A stretch of DNA of 64,000 nucleotides, taken from assembly GCF_040932035.1 (NCBI RefSeq), contig NZ_JBFRBB010000003.1, positions 248,001-312,000 of the forward strand, given 5' to 3'. The position numbers and the translations under genes are program-made. Below, piece by piece: positions 35,989-44,370 of this stretch. Source of the DNA: Hoeflea_A sp040932035 (lineage in GTDB: Bacteria > Pseudomonadota > Alphaproteobacteria > Rhizobiales > Rhizobiaceae). Under the pieces are notes generated by a model. That model made no database searches, was not told the origin of the DNA, and saw only the letters and a list, made by a program, of their open reading frames with translations. The first letter of the stretch is position 1, and each line of letters starts with the position of its first letter.

Positions 35989-37719
35989 ATGAACATCGAA
36001 CCAAAAATTCGCGGCGGCGCATTACTCGCTCGCGCATTCAAGGAAAAAGGGGTTGACCACGCCTTCACTCTGGCTGGCGGGTTTTGTAATCCGGCGCTGG
36101 AAGGGTTCATGGAATGTCAGATGCCTGTCATCAACTGCCCGCATGAGCAGGTGGCAGGGCATCTCGCCGATGGCCATACCCGTATTACCCGCAAACCATC
36201 CATATGCTTAGTGGGGCCCGAGGGTTTTGCCAATGCAGTGCCGGCGATGCTTGAGGCATGGGGCGAGCGTTCTCCGGTGATTTTCGTAACCGGATCATCG
36301 ACTCTCAAACGCCAAGGTTCTGGCGGATTCAAGGAAATCGACGATGTGGCGATTGCGGCGCCACTAACCAAATACTCCATCCAGATCACTGACGGCGAAC
36401 GCATCAGCGAATTTGTCGACCGCGCCTGGACGGCGGCAACAACCGGCTATCCTGGACCGGTTCATCTGGCGTTGCCGGTGGATATCATGTTCTCTTCATT
36501 TTCTGAGACGGCTGGCCGGGAAGAGCGTCCATTCGACCGGACCGATCGTCCGGTGCCACGTGCCTGGCCGGACCCGACCGCGCTGAAAGAAACAATGGAT
36601 CTTGTGCGCAATGCTGAGCGCCCGCTGATCATCGGCGGGCACGGCATCTGGTGGTCGCGCAACGAAGATAAGCTTGAAGTGGCGGGTAAAACCTTGCGTA
36701 TGCCCGTATTCAATGTGCCCTATCATCAAAAATTGCTGGGTGAAGAGTGTGAGGCCTATATGGGTCTTGCGGATTTCCACCAATACCACCCGTCCAGAAA
36801 GGCGATCCACGAGGCTGATCTCGTCTTGATGGTTGGTTGCCGGCTCGATAACCAGATGAATTTCGGTAACCCTCCGTTCATTCTAGAAGGAACCAAGCTT
36901 GTCTGCGTGAACGGCAGCCACGAGGAACTCGATTACAACCGCGCGGCAGATGTCTGCCTGCTGTCGGATCCGGGAGCTTTCCTGGATGAGTTGGCCACTG
37001 TCGGGAAAACATGGCCTGCATGGTTCGACCTGCAGCGTGAACGCCGAGCCGAGTGGGTTGCCGAATGGTCTGCCCATATTGCCGCTGAAACAGCAACTGA
37101 CCTCAAAGAAGGCCGCAAGATGCACCCGCTGCAGTTGTCGCTGGATGTTCAGGCGGAAATGGGTGACGAAGACTGGCTGGTCTTCGATGGCGGCAATACC
37201 CATTTCTGGAATGAAATCGCGGTCAACATGGCAGGCTGGAATGGCCAGAAGCTGGGCGGGACCCTGCATCCGGGCAACTACTCTTTGCTGGGTGTAGGCG
37301 TCTCGTTCGCCCTGTCCGCCAAGAACATTAATCCGGACAAGAACGTGGTGCTGATCACCGGAGATGGAGCGTTCCTGTCAGGCGGACTTTCCATCGAAGC
37401 AGCGTTCCAGGAGGGGCTGCCCATCGTGGTTGTGGTTGACAACAACAACGGCCTCGACTGCATCTCGCAACAGCAGGAGCGACTTTTCAAAACCGGCACC
37501 CACTATGCGACCGATTTCCGTGACATTCCCTTCCATACCATGTTCGAAGGATTGGGCGGTCATGGCGAATTGGTCGAAAGCCGCGATCAGCTGGCTCCGG
37601 CAATCCGGCGTGCGATCGCCAGTGGCAAAACTGCTTGTGTCAATGTCAAGTGCCGTGGAGTGATCAGCCCGATTGTCGCAGCCACTTCAGACAAACGCGA
37701 CAAGGCGTCAATTGAGTGA
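35989..37719 (+). CDS. ThDP-dependent enzyme of the acetolactate synthase/decarboxylase family
   Basis: This is a 576-residue protein with the three domains of the family: N-terminal Pyr domain (catalytic Glu in CPHEQVAGHLADG), central domain, and C-terminal PP domain with the ThDP/Mg motif GDGAFLSGG...DNNNGL. The central Rossmann-like fold is weak, so FAD is probably not bound. Its location in a carboxylate-uptake operon with a GlcD-like dehydrogenase suggests a 2-oxo-acid decarboxylase or carboligase of the glyoxylate carboligase or benzoylformate decarboxylase kind. The exact reaction cannot be assigned. ATG 35953 is an alternative start; the downstream ATG 35989 fits family N-termini better. 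Confidence 0.88.
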   Translation: MNIEPKIRGGALLARAFKEKGVDHAFTLAGGFCNPALEGFMECQMPVINCPHEQVAGHLADGHTRITRKPSICLVGPEGFANAVPAMLEAWGERSPVIFVTGSSTLKRQGSGGFKEIDDVAIAAPLTKYSIQITDGERISEFVDRAWTAATTGYPGPVHLALPVDIMFSSFSETAGREERPFDRTDRPVPRAWPDPTALKETMDLVRNAERPLIIGGHGIWWSRNEDKLEVAGKTLRMPVFNVPYHQKLLGEECEAYMGLADFHQYHPSRKAIHEADLVLMVGCRLDNQMNFGNPPFILEGTKLVCVNGSHEELDYNRAADVCLLSDPGAFLDELATVGKTWPAWFDLQRERRAEWVAEWSAHIAAETATDLKEGRKMHPLQLSLDVQAEMGDEDWLVFDGGNTHFWNEIAVNMAGWNGQKLGGTLHPGNYSLLGVGVSFALSAKNINPDKNVVLITGDGAFLSGGLSIEAAFQEGLPIVVVVDNNNGLDCISQQQERLFKTGTHYATDFRDIPFHTMFEGLGGHGELVESRDQLAPAIRRAIASGKTACVNVKCRGVISPIVAATSDKRDKASIE

Positions 37720-38072
37720 TGGCTACGGTTTCTTCGCACATTTTGAATGGCGTGGATGGAACGCATGCAGGCGGAATTGCCGTCAGTCTGTCACGGATCG
37801 GTACACAAGGTTCAACGCTGATATTTGCAACCAGAACGGATGATGGAGGACGCCTGTTGGAAGAGGTCGATCTGACCGGTGCGGATATCGACGCGACCTA
37901 CGAGGCGATCTTTGCCACCGGTGCCTACTGGGCCAACCGAAGCATCCCCTCGAGCGAGAGCCAGATCATGCAGGAGATCGTCCTTCGATTTCAGATGCCG
38001 GACCCAGGAAAAAAGTACCATATGCCCATAATCCTCTCCCCAAACAGTTATTCAGCCTGGTTATCAGGCTGA
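37719..38072 (+). CDS. Transthyretin-like protein related to 5-hydroxyisourate hydrolase
   Basis: This is a 117-residue protein with the HIUase/transthyretin fold. Conserved positions are H7 (VSSHILN), R45 (TDDGGR) and H101 (KYHMPIILSP), matching the catalytic His-Arg-His of HIUase. The family's C-terminal signature Tyr-Arg-Gly-Ser is missing: the protein ends SYSAWLSG. No other purine-catabolism gene is nearby. It may hydrolyse a different lactone- or ring-type metabolite of this operon. It overlaps the ThDP enzyme gene by one base (TGATG), which indicates coupling. Its last codons lie inside a 13-bp inverted repeat. Confidence 0.82.
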   Translation: MATVSSHILNGVDGTHAGGIAVSLSRIGTQGSTLIFATRTDDGGRLLEEVDLTGADIDATYEAIFATGAYWANRSIPSSESQIMQEIVLRFQMPDPGKKYHMPIILSPNSYSAWLSG

Positions 38073-38077
38073 ATAAC
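38047..38077 (+). repeat. 13-bp perfect hairpin over the end of the transthyretin-like gene
   Basis: GTTATTCAGCCTG-GTTAT-CAGGCTGAATAAC spans the last seven codons and the stop codon of the transthyretin-like gene. There is no T-run after it. It may be an mRNA processing or attenuation structure before the FAD dehydrogenase gene, or the trace of an inverted duplication that rewrote the protein's C-terminus. Confidence 0.8.
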
Positions 38078-38106
38078 GAAACCTGAACTCTAACCGGATT
38101 TATTTC

Positions 38107-39537
38107 ATGCCACCTGCAATTCCTGACTCCTCATTCCTTGATCGGTTGAAATCGATCGTCGGATCAAAGGGTTGGATCGCCTCCGACAGCGCTGGAAAGT
38201 ACTTTGCAGATCCTAGAGAGCGTTTTCATGGGAGCGCCGCGCTGGTGGTGCTTCCGTCCTCAACAAAGCAAGTCTCTGATGTGGTGGCGGCCTGCAATGA
38301 AACCAAAGTCGGTATTATCCCGTTTGGCGGTGGTACCGGCGGTGTTGCCGGACACATAGAAATTGACGGCAAGTTACCTATTGTCCTGTCACTGGAGCGT
38401 ATGTATGCGGTCCGCTCTTTCAGCAAAGACGATAATTCTATTATCGCAGAGGCCGGGTGCATCCTGGCGAACATTCAAGAGGTCGCCCAAAACAACAATC
38501 GCCGGTTCGGTCTGTCGCTGGCTTCCGAGGGCAGTTGCTCCATCGGCGGAAACCTCGCCAGCAATGCTGGCGGTATACAGGTGCTTAGATACGGCAATAG
38601 CCGCGATTTGTGTATGGGGATAGAGGCAGTTATGCCCGATGGCTCTGTCCTCAATGACCTTAAGCCGCTGCACAAGAACAATACCGGTTATGACCTGCGG
38701 CACCTTCTGATCGGCTCCGAGGGTACACTGGGCATAATCACGGCTGCGGCTTTAAAACTCTCTCCTCAACCCGAGGCATCCGTCACCGTGATGTGCGCAG
38801 TAGCTTCACCGGCTGCTGCTCTAACGCTGTTGCACGCAATTCGCGACAAGCTTGGCGAGACGGTGACGGCCTTTGAACTGGTGTCCGGTTTGGGGGTTGA
38901 ACTGGCAATCAAACATTTTGAGGCGCTGACAGATCCGTTCCATTCGCCTTTTGATTGGTATGTTCTTGCCGAAGTCGAAGGTCACAAAGATATTCGACGG
39001 CAGCTTGAAGAAATCCTTGCAGGAGAATTGGATCGAGAGGCCCTCGTCGACGCAGTCGTCGCGGTGTCTGAAAAACAAAGCCGATCGCTGTGGGATCTTA
39101 GAGAGCTTGCTTATGAATATAATCTGAAGGAAGGCGTGTTATGCAGTTCCGACACTTCCGTTCCAATCAGCCGGATTGAAAATTTCATAAATCTGACCGA
39201 CGACGCTATTTGCGATCTGGACCCGAATCTGCGCGTCAACCGCTACGGACATATCGGTGACGGCAACATCCATATAAATATACTTCCACCGGAAGGTGTA
39301 TCAAAGCAATCATATTTGCAGAAACACCCGGACTTCCGGGAATCAGCACGAATGATAGTCAATGAAACCACGCATCAATGCGGCGGCTCAATCAGCGCGG
39401 AACATGGAATCGGCAGGCTGAAAATAGCGGATTTGCAACGCTACGCTGATCCGACCAAGCTCGCCACCATGCGGAATATAAAGAACGCTATTGATCCAAA
39501 TGGCATCATGAATCCGGGGGCGATGTTTGCAGCATAG
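38107..39537 (+). CDS. FAD-linked 2-hydroxy-acid dehydrogenase, GlcD/D-lactate dehydrogenase family
   Basis: This is a 476-residue protein. The FAD-binding PCMH segment includes VGIIPFGGGTGGVAGHIE and SLASEGSCSIGGNLASNAGGIQVLRYG, and the cap domain ends with HIGDGNIHINILPP and GGSISAEHGIGRLK, the metal and substrate site of GlcD/D2HGDH-type enzymes. It would oxidise a D-2-hydroxy acid to a 2-oxo acid that the ThDP enzyme two genes upstream could use. It lies in the tct operon. Confidence 0.9.
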   Translation: MPPAIPDSSFLDRLKSIVGSKGWIASDSAGKYFADPRERFHGSAALVVLPSSTKQVSDVVAACNETKVGIIPFGGGTGGVAGHIEIDGKLPIVLSLERMYAVRSFSKDDNSIIAEAGCILANIQEVAQNNNRRFGLSLASEGSCSIGGNLASNAGGIQVLRYGNSRDLCMGIEAVMPDGSVLNDLKPLHKNNTGYDLRHLLIGSEGTLGIITAAALKLSPQPEASVTVMCAVASPAAALTLLHAIRDKLGETVTAFELVSGLGVELAIKHFEALTDPFHSPFDWYVLAEVEGHKDIRRQLEEILAGELDREALVDAVVAVSEKQSRSLWDLRELAYEYNLKEGVLCSSDTSVPISRIENFINLTDDAICDLDPNLRVNRYGHIGDGNIHINILPPEGVSKQSYLQKHPDFRESARMIVNETTHQCGGSISAEHGIGRLKIADLQRYADPTKLATMRNIKNAIDPNGIMNPGAMFAA

Positions 39538-39785
39538 CGTTTGAATGCTGAGGCCCAATACAGCCCGTGAGAAAGCAATTGGAACCCACTCTCGGCTGCC
39601 CCTACGGTTTCGCTGAAGATCAGTCGACCCAACTACGATCAACTTAGGACAATTATCCGGACGTCGTCGAAGGTTCGGACTGCAATCGAGGTTTCTCATG
39701 TGTCAAAGCCTGGTTATCCGCACCATCCATCCACAGGACGTTTTTCGAAGGGCGATTTGAACTGAAATAGACCTTGGAGGAAAAA

Positions 39786-40403
39786 ATGGATTGGTCCGAC
39801 TGGTCAGCTTTTGCTCTGATTTCGATGGTAACTATAGTTACGCCGGGTCCTGGAAATATGAACACAACGCGCAGAGCGGCACAGCTCGGACTGCTAAGGG
39901 TTTTTCCAGGCATATTGGGAAACACACTCGGTCTGGGGTTGGTTGGCACCATTTGCGCCGCGGGGCTAGTGACCTTCGTTCTCCAATCTGGCCTCTTGTG
40001 GAATATGCTTCATTGGTTGGCGGCGGGTTACCTTGCTTGGTTAGGTTTGCGGTTCATTCTGAAAAATGAAGCGATTGAGCCGACCGGTAATTTGACGCCT
40101 GGTGTGTCCGGGAAATTTCTGTTCGGCGAAGCTTTTTTGCTCGCATTTTCCAATCCCAAAGCCATTCTATATTTTACTGCGCTGCTGCCACAATTCGTCA
40201 ATCCGGCCAGGCTGCTCGCGCCACAAATGGCCATCATGCTCTTAACTTGTTGTGCAATTTCGGTTGCCTCACAAACCGTTTATTCCACCTTGGCTTCTCT
40301 ATTGCGAACGCATCTTCACACCCCGAACAGATTTTTCGTATTCAGGGCTGTATCAGGCTTCATTCTTCTCGCATTTGCTGGAAAGCTTGTGCTCGGCTTT
40401 TGA
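39786..40403 (+). CDS. LysE/RhtB-family exporter
   Basis: This is a membrane protein of 205 residues with six predicted helices. The family motif ISMVTIVTPGPGNMNTTRRAAQLG lies at the N-terminus, and FLLAFSNPKAILYFTALLPQFV is typical. Such proteins export amino acids and related small molecules. GGAGG precedes ATG 39786. It is separated by about 250 bp from the dehydrogenase gene but reads in the same direction, so it may export a by-product of the pathway or be a separate unit. Confidence 0.9.
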   Translation: MDWSDWSAFALISMVTIVTPGPGNMNTTRRAAQLGLLRVFPGILGNTLGLGLVGTICAAGLVTFVLQSGLLWNMLHWLAAGYLAWLGLRFILKNEAIEPTGNLTPGVSGKFLFGEAFLLAFSNPKAILYFTALLPQFVNPARLLAPQMAIMLLTCCAISVASQTVYSTLASLLRTHLHTPNRFFVFRAVSGFILLAFAGKLVLGF

Positions 40404-40439
40404 GTATTGGGCGCATTGAAGTGCTTTGTCACGCTAGCT

Positions 40440-40503
40440 GAATGATCGGTTGCCGGCTCTCCGGTACTGCTGCGGGATGCAGAAAATCTCCCGTGCCTGA
40501 TAG
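40440..40503. repeat. Diverged repeat of the block at 22515-22580
   Basis: Both copies share an order of short identical words: CGGTACTG, then GCAGAAA, TCTCC and GTG, ending in GATA. The similarity is imperfect but runs over about 60 bp. In the other copy it lies at the left edge of an IS6 remnant, so both may mark the same lost element. Confidence 0.5.
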
Positions 40504-40780
40504 GGCCGCCGCCTCTGGCGGGCGTAACCCTTTACAGTCCGGTGCGGCCCAGCAGGCTTGCTCGGGAGCAGAAAAACTCTCCTAATTTCCCAAAAGGTCA
40601 TTCGCTCACCAATCACTTTGCAGATAGTTATGGACTGTTACTTGAAACGGGGAGGGTGATCCAGGTATGGAGCGTCCGCATTTCGCGGGTGATCTATTAC
40701 AGTAAAGACAATGTTGCGAGGGCTGTGTGAGCGAACAATCGGTGAAAGTCAGATTCTGACCACAATTATTCGTTGTAAAA

Positions 40781-40814
40781 CCGGCAGTGTGAGCCGCCCC
40801 TGTCACACTGCCGG
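40781..40814. repeat. CCGGCAGTGTGA hairpin repeat, copy 1
   Basis: CCGGCAGTGTGA and TCACACTGCCGG form a perfect 12-bp stem around a 10-nt loop. Related copies are at 54639-54667, 55183-55213 and 55599-55632. The copy at 55599 also shares about 50 bp of the right flank. Confidence 0.7.
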
Positions 40815-41010
40815 CAGGTGCGCACCGCGCCAGGAAGCATTGGAAACATGCGCACCCTATCTTTCCAGGAGTCGATCCAAGGCTAATTGGCCGGCAAAAG
40901 TGGGTCGAAGGCCGTCCAATTCCATTGTTGTTCTGCGGATAAACTCCGGACTTGAGATTCGTTTTAGAACCTGACGTGGAGCTGACGATATTGTCGAAGC
41001 TAAAAACAAT

Positions 41011-42420
41011 TTATCCGTCATCGCGAGGGGGGCTACCGGGGAAGCTCTCATCTGATTTGAGTGTAGGCAGTATAACATGAACTGTACTACCCGAACCCGG
41101 CAACACGCGTGCTTCACCACCGCGATTGCGCGCTATCTGCCGTACAATAGTGAGCCCGAGACCCGCTCCGGGAGAATTTGGAGTTCCTTTCCGGAAGCGG
41201 TTGAATACCTCTTCCCTGAGTTTTTCTGGGATACCTTCGCCCTCATCATGGACCTCGAGGGTGGCCCCTGATCCATCGGCGCCTGATCCCGGGCTAAGGG
41301 TCAAGCAAATGGTACCTTGGCCGTGGGTTAAGGCATTGTCGAGGAGATTGACAACCAGGTCGCGCAGATCGTCTCCTTGACCATGAACTGCCACGATTTT
41401 CGGTGCGATCACATCAAGAGTTCTTCCCGCCGCATCCACAAGGGGCAGAACTTGGGCCGCCGCTTCGCGGACGACTCTTGCAAAGTTTACCGACCTCAAG
41501 TCTGAGTTTGGAGATCTGGATGCATCCTCTTTTCTAGCCAAATTCAACACCTGACCGACAATGCGGGTCAGATGGGCAACGTCCCTTTCTATTTCCTGCC
41601 ATTCAGCATCGCCGTTACGGTATCGCTGCAGGTGCAGACTCAGCACAGAGAGGGGGGTGCGCAGTTCATGAGCTACATTTGCGGTAAGACGCTGTTCTGC
41701 GAGATAGGCTTGTGCAAGCCGGTCGAGTGCTTTGTTCACGGCCTCCACCAGAGGCAGCACTTCACCGGGTAATCCTGCTGTCCCTATCCGCGCCGATGGG
41801 TTGCTGGGGCCTGCCAAGGCAGCTTCTCCAGAGGCCCGTCTCAGAGGTTGCAGGCTGCGACTGCTGATCAGCCACATAACGAGGATTGAAACCATGACAA
41901 AAGGCAGAAACACCAGGAATTGCTGATAATCTTCTTCCAAGAGCACGCTTTCTGCCAACAATGACGGATCAGCACGCGTTCGGGCAACGATGAGGATGTG
42001 GCTGGCCGGAGCCCTGGCTGCCAGCAAGGCGCGTTGGGATGCCCCAATCCCGGTAAATTGAACCGTGCCGTATTGATCCTGATCGGATAATTCCAGGAAA
42101 GGAAGTGGTGTTTTCAGGTTAACTGAACTTGTCACCGGCAAACCTGATCCGTCATACAGAGTGTAGGCGTAATCGGTGTTTGCATCCGAGTAGGCTTCTA
42201 ACCATTCGGGGCGCTCGAACAGTTCTATTTTCCGGGCCTGATTTAAGTGCATTCCCTGTAATAGATCGCGCGCCTGTCCCTGAAGGGTCCGCTCTCGAAG
42301 ATTTTCCTGTGTGCTCCGCACATCGAAATAGAAATATGTGGCGGATGCGCCGAGGCCCAGGAAAAAGACAAGCAACATTGAAAATGTCAGCCTGCGACGC
42401 AGGCTGAAGCCCCGTCTCAC
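41011..42420 (-). CDS. Sensor histidine kinase, QseC/PhoQ type
   Basis: This is a 469-residue kinase with two membrane helices (about residues 12-32 and 170-190) flanking a periplasmic domain of about 135 residues, then a HAMP-like linker. The H-box is NVAHELRTPLSVLSLHL, the N-box DLVVNLLDNALTHG, and the G-boxes DEGEGIP and GAGLGLTIVRQIA. It overlaps the response-regulator gene by 4 bp and is its cognate kinase. The signal is unknown. Beyond its start lies the first GTTTAAAC element. Confidence 0.93.
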   Translation of the reverse strand: MRRGFSLRRRLTFSMLLVFFLGLGASATYFYFDVRSTQENLRERTLQGQARDLLQGMHLNQARKIELFERPEWLEAYSDANTDYAYTLYDGSGLPVTSSVNLKTPLPFLELSDQDQYGTVQFTGIGASQRALLAARAPASHILIVARTRADPSLLAESVLLEEDYQQFLVFLPFVMVSILVMWLISSRSLQPLRRASGEAALAGPSNPSARIGTAGLPGEVLPLVEAVNKALDRLAQAYLAEQRLTANVAHELRTPLSVLSLHLQRYRNGDAEWQEIERDVAHLTRIVGQVLNLARKEDASRSPNSDLRSVNFARVVREAAAQVLPLVDAAGRTLDVIAPKIVAVHGQGDDLRDLVVNLLDNALTHGQGTICLTLSPGSGADGSGATLEVHDEGEGIPEKLREEVFNRFRKGTPNSPGAGLGLTIVRQIARNRGGEARVLPGSGSTVHVILPTLKSDESFPGSPPRDDG

Positions 42421-43100
42421 GCTTCGGCTCCCTTGGTCAGGCGGTAGCCAATGCCTCGCCTTGTTTCAATGCGTATATTGGTATCCGTGCCTTGGAACTT
42501 CCGGCGTAGGCGCGAAACGGCTGCCTCAACAGCGTTGGGAGTTACGGCTTCGTTAAAGCCATACAGGCGCTCTTCGAGAACGTCCTTTACAACGACGCGG
42601 CCCGCTGCGGATATCAACTCTTCCAAAAGGGCGGTTTCACGGCGACTGAGGTCAAGCGGGACGCCGGCGACCGACGCTTGTCGCGAAATTGTATCGAACG
42701 TCAATTCGGCGTAGTCGTAAGTGGTATTGTCCCTAACACCCGGTCGACGCATTACAGCTCTCAGGCGCGCTTCCAACTCCGACAGATCAAAGGGCTTTAC
42801 GATATAATCGTCTGCGCCGGCATCAAGACCGTGTACCCTGTCGCTGACAGAATCCCGTGCCGTCAGGATTAAAACAGGCAGATGTTGTGTTATTCCGGTC
42901 CGCAACTCTGCCAGGATCGATAAGCCATCCATATCGGGTAGCCCGAGATCCAAAATAACTAATGCATAGTTTGCGGTACGGATGGCGCTGAGTGCCTCAT
43001 CACCAAAAGCAACTGCGTCAACAGTAAATCCTCTTTGATTCAGATGCCCACTGATCATTTCATGCAATTCGGGATGATCTTCGACCAAGAGGATCCTCAT
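42417..43100 (-). CDS. OmpR-family response regulator, QseB type
   Basis: This is a 227-residue protein. The receiver domain has acidic residues in LVEDHPE, phospho-acceptor D51 (VILDLGLPDMDG) and Lys in DYIVKPF. The winged-helix DNA-binding domain ends ETRRGIGYRL. The start ATG 43100 gives the standard MRILLVED; the frame extends upstream to 43202 without support. It is the first gene of the pair. The nearest upstream element is the 50-bp palindrome at 43348-43397, 248 bp from its start, making this regulator one candidate to bind GTTTAAAC. Confidence 0.94.
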   Translation of the reverse strand: MRILLVEDHPELHEMISGHLNQRGFTVDAVAFGDEALSAIRTANYALVILDLGLPDMDGLSILAELRTGITQHLPVLILTARDSVSDRVHGLDAGADDYIVKPFDLSELEARLRAVMRRPGVRDNTTYDYAELTFDTISRQASVAGVPLDLSRRETALLEELISAAGRVVVKDVLEERLYGFNEAVTPNAVEAAVSRLRRKFQGTDTNIRIETRRGIGYRLTKGAEA

Positions 43101-43850
43101 CACATCAGGTCTCAAACAATCCTGGGTTAGACGTTCCTTCGTCCTCAATTTTTGTACATGACGAGGGCCTGACAGCATTTTCAATATGTCTTCCCGCAAC
43201 ATCCATGTGTTGTTCGTCGTTAAAACTCACGATTTGTATCGGCAAGAAGTGATACGGCTCGGGAACGCTCGGTATTGCCATCATTATCATGGTCGCTGCC
43301 ACTTGCTTCTGTGCACCGGGAGCCGCCTGGTTGCAGCTCTGTGGATTGTCACACCTAGTGTTTAAACATTACTTAATGTTTAAACACTAGGTGTGACGAT
43401 AACAACATCTAACAATTTTTTTGTATGGGGAATAACTTACGGCATAACGAACATTGCGTTCTGGAGATCGGAAGGATCAGGTTTGGATGCCTGGCTCAAG
43501 ATCCAACGTGAAGTTGTGGAAATTGACCGGGATTATCTTCAACCGGATTGGATCTCATCAAACCAAGGGGCCGGATTTGCTTCCCTTTAAGTTTCAATTC
43601 TCGCACGAAGCAATATACCGACGGCCACCCAACTCACCGGGATCGTTCTCTTGTTGGCTAGAAAGTCTTCTTTTTTCTTCGCCTTTACGCCAAAATGTGA
43701 AGGTACTCCGTAGTCTGATGGGGCGGGGTACCGCTTGGGTGCTTTGCAAGCTCAGCCGTAATAGGCAGAAGTTGACAGTAACCAGGCATAGTCGGACCGC
43801 GATTGCCGTCAGCAGTCAAATGACCGACGCCGTTTAATTTTGGGGTGACT
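43101..43850. other. 750-bp intergenic stretch with a large palindrome
   Basis: This lies between the two-component pair and the CheY-like gene. The notable content is the perfect palindrome at 43348-43397. Two plus-strand frames (43393-43590 and 43454-43837) have no family features or start signals, and I do not consider them genes. Confidence 0.6.
43348..43397. promoter_or_regulatory. Perfect 50-bp palindrome with two GTTTAAAC sites (element A)
   Basis: Two 24-bp arms, starting GTCACACCTAGT on the left, are perfectly complementary around the 2-nt centre CT. Each arm contains GTTTAAAC (43360-43367 and 43378-43385), starting 18 bp apart. The same GTTTAAAC-N10-GTTTAAAC arrangement recurs at 45279-45304 and 48943-48968. 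No T-run follows, so it is not a standard terminator. It is likely an operator, and the length of the palindrome would allow cruciform extrusion. Confidence 0.75.
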
Positions 43851-44261
43851 ATGGCACGAATTCTGGTGATTGATGACGAGCCGCTCATTTGTTCCATGCT
43901 CGACATTGGACTTACACGGGCGGGCCATGAGGTTATGACGGCATCTAACGGCGAAGAGGCAATTTCCCTTTACACAAAGGCACCGGCGCAGATCGTTATC
44001 GTTGACGTGATAATGCCTGAGAAGGACGGCCTTGAGACCATTCGGGAGTTGCGCGACAAGAATCCTGGCCTGAAGATCATCGCCATTTCGGGTGGTTCGA
44101 GGATCGGAAACCTTGACTTGCTTCAACTGGCACGGGAATTTGGCGCGACCAAAGTCTTTAACAAGCCGTTGGATCACAATCAGCTATTGAGCACAATTGA
44201 CGAATGCGTTGGGTCGGCTTTAGGGGAGAACGTTGTCGATTTCCAAAAGCGGACCACATAG
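43851..44261 (+). CDS. Single-domain CheY-like response regulator
   Basis: This is a 136-residue receiver domain without an output domain. Acidic pocket D8 D9 (LVIDDEP), phospho-acceptor D52 (IVDVIMPEKDG), Ser in IISGG-like IAISGG and Lys in VFNKPLD are all present. Stand-alone receivers of this kind act in chemotaxis or as phosphorelay intermediates. ATG 43851 has GGGGTG directly upstream. The kinase at 52035-54194 has no receiver of its own, so the two could be partners. That pairing is an inference. Confidence 0.92.
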   Translation: MARILVIDDEPLICSMLDIGLTRAGHEVMTASNGEEAISLYTKAPAQIVIVDVIMPEKDGLETIRELRDKNPGLKIIAISGGSRIGNLDLLQLAREFGATKVFNKPLDHNQLLSTIDECVGSALGENVVDFQKRTT

Positions 44262-44370
44262 ATTCAGGACGCAATAGTCGATCAAAGCCAATAGATGACG
44301 ATAGCGGCAATGTGAATCATGGAGCGAACTGTGCTTGCTGCGCGACCCAAGCCCTGTTGCCCTCGGTGGG

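Larger units (their letters stand above)
40404..41010. other. Gene-free stretch with mobile-element remnants and a hairpin repeat
   Basis: No intact gene. At 40440-40503 there is a block similar to 22515-22580 at the left edge of the IS6 remnant. At 40781-40814 a CCGGCAGTGTGA hairpin repeat occurs, and the DNA following it matches the DNA following the copy at 55599. The stretch is probably the residue of one or more insertion events. Confidence 0.6.

Noticed and set aside
43393..43837. Two plus-strand frames after the 50-bp palindrome
   Set aside because: They lack ribosome binding sites and family features and overlap each other in different frames.
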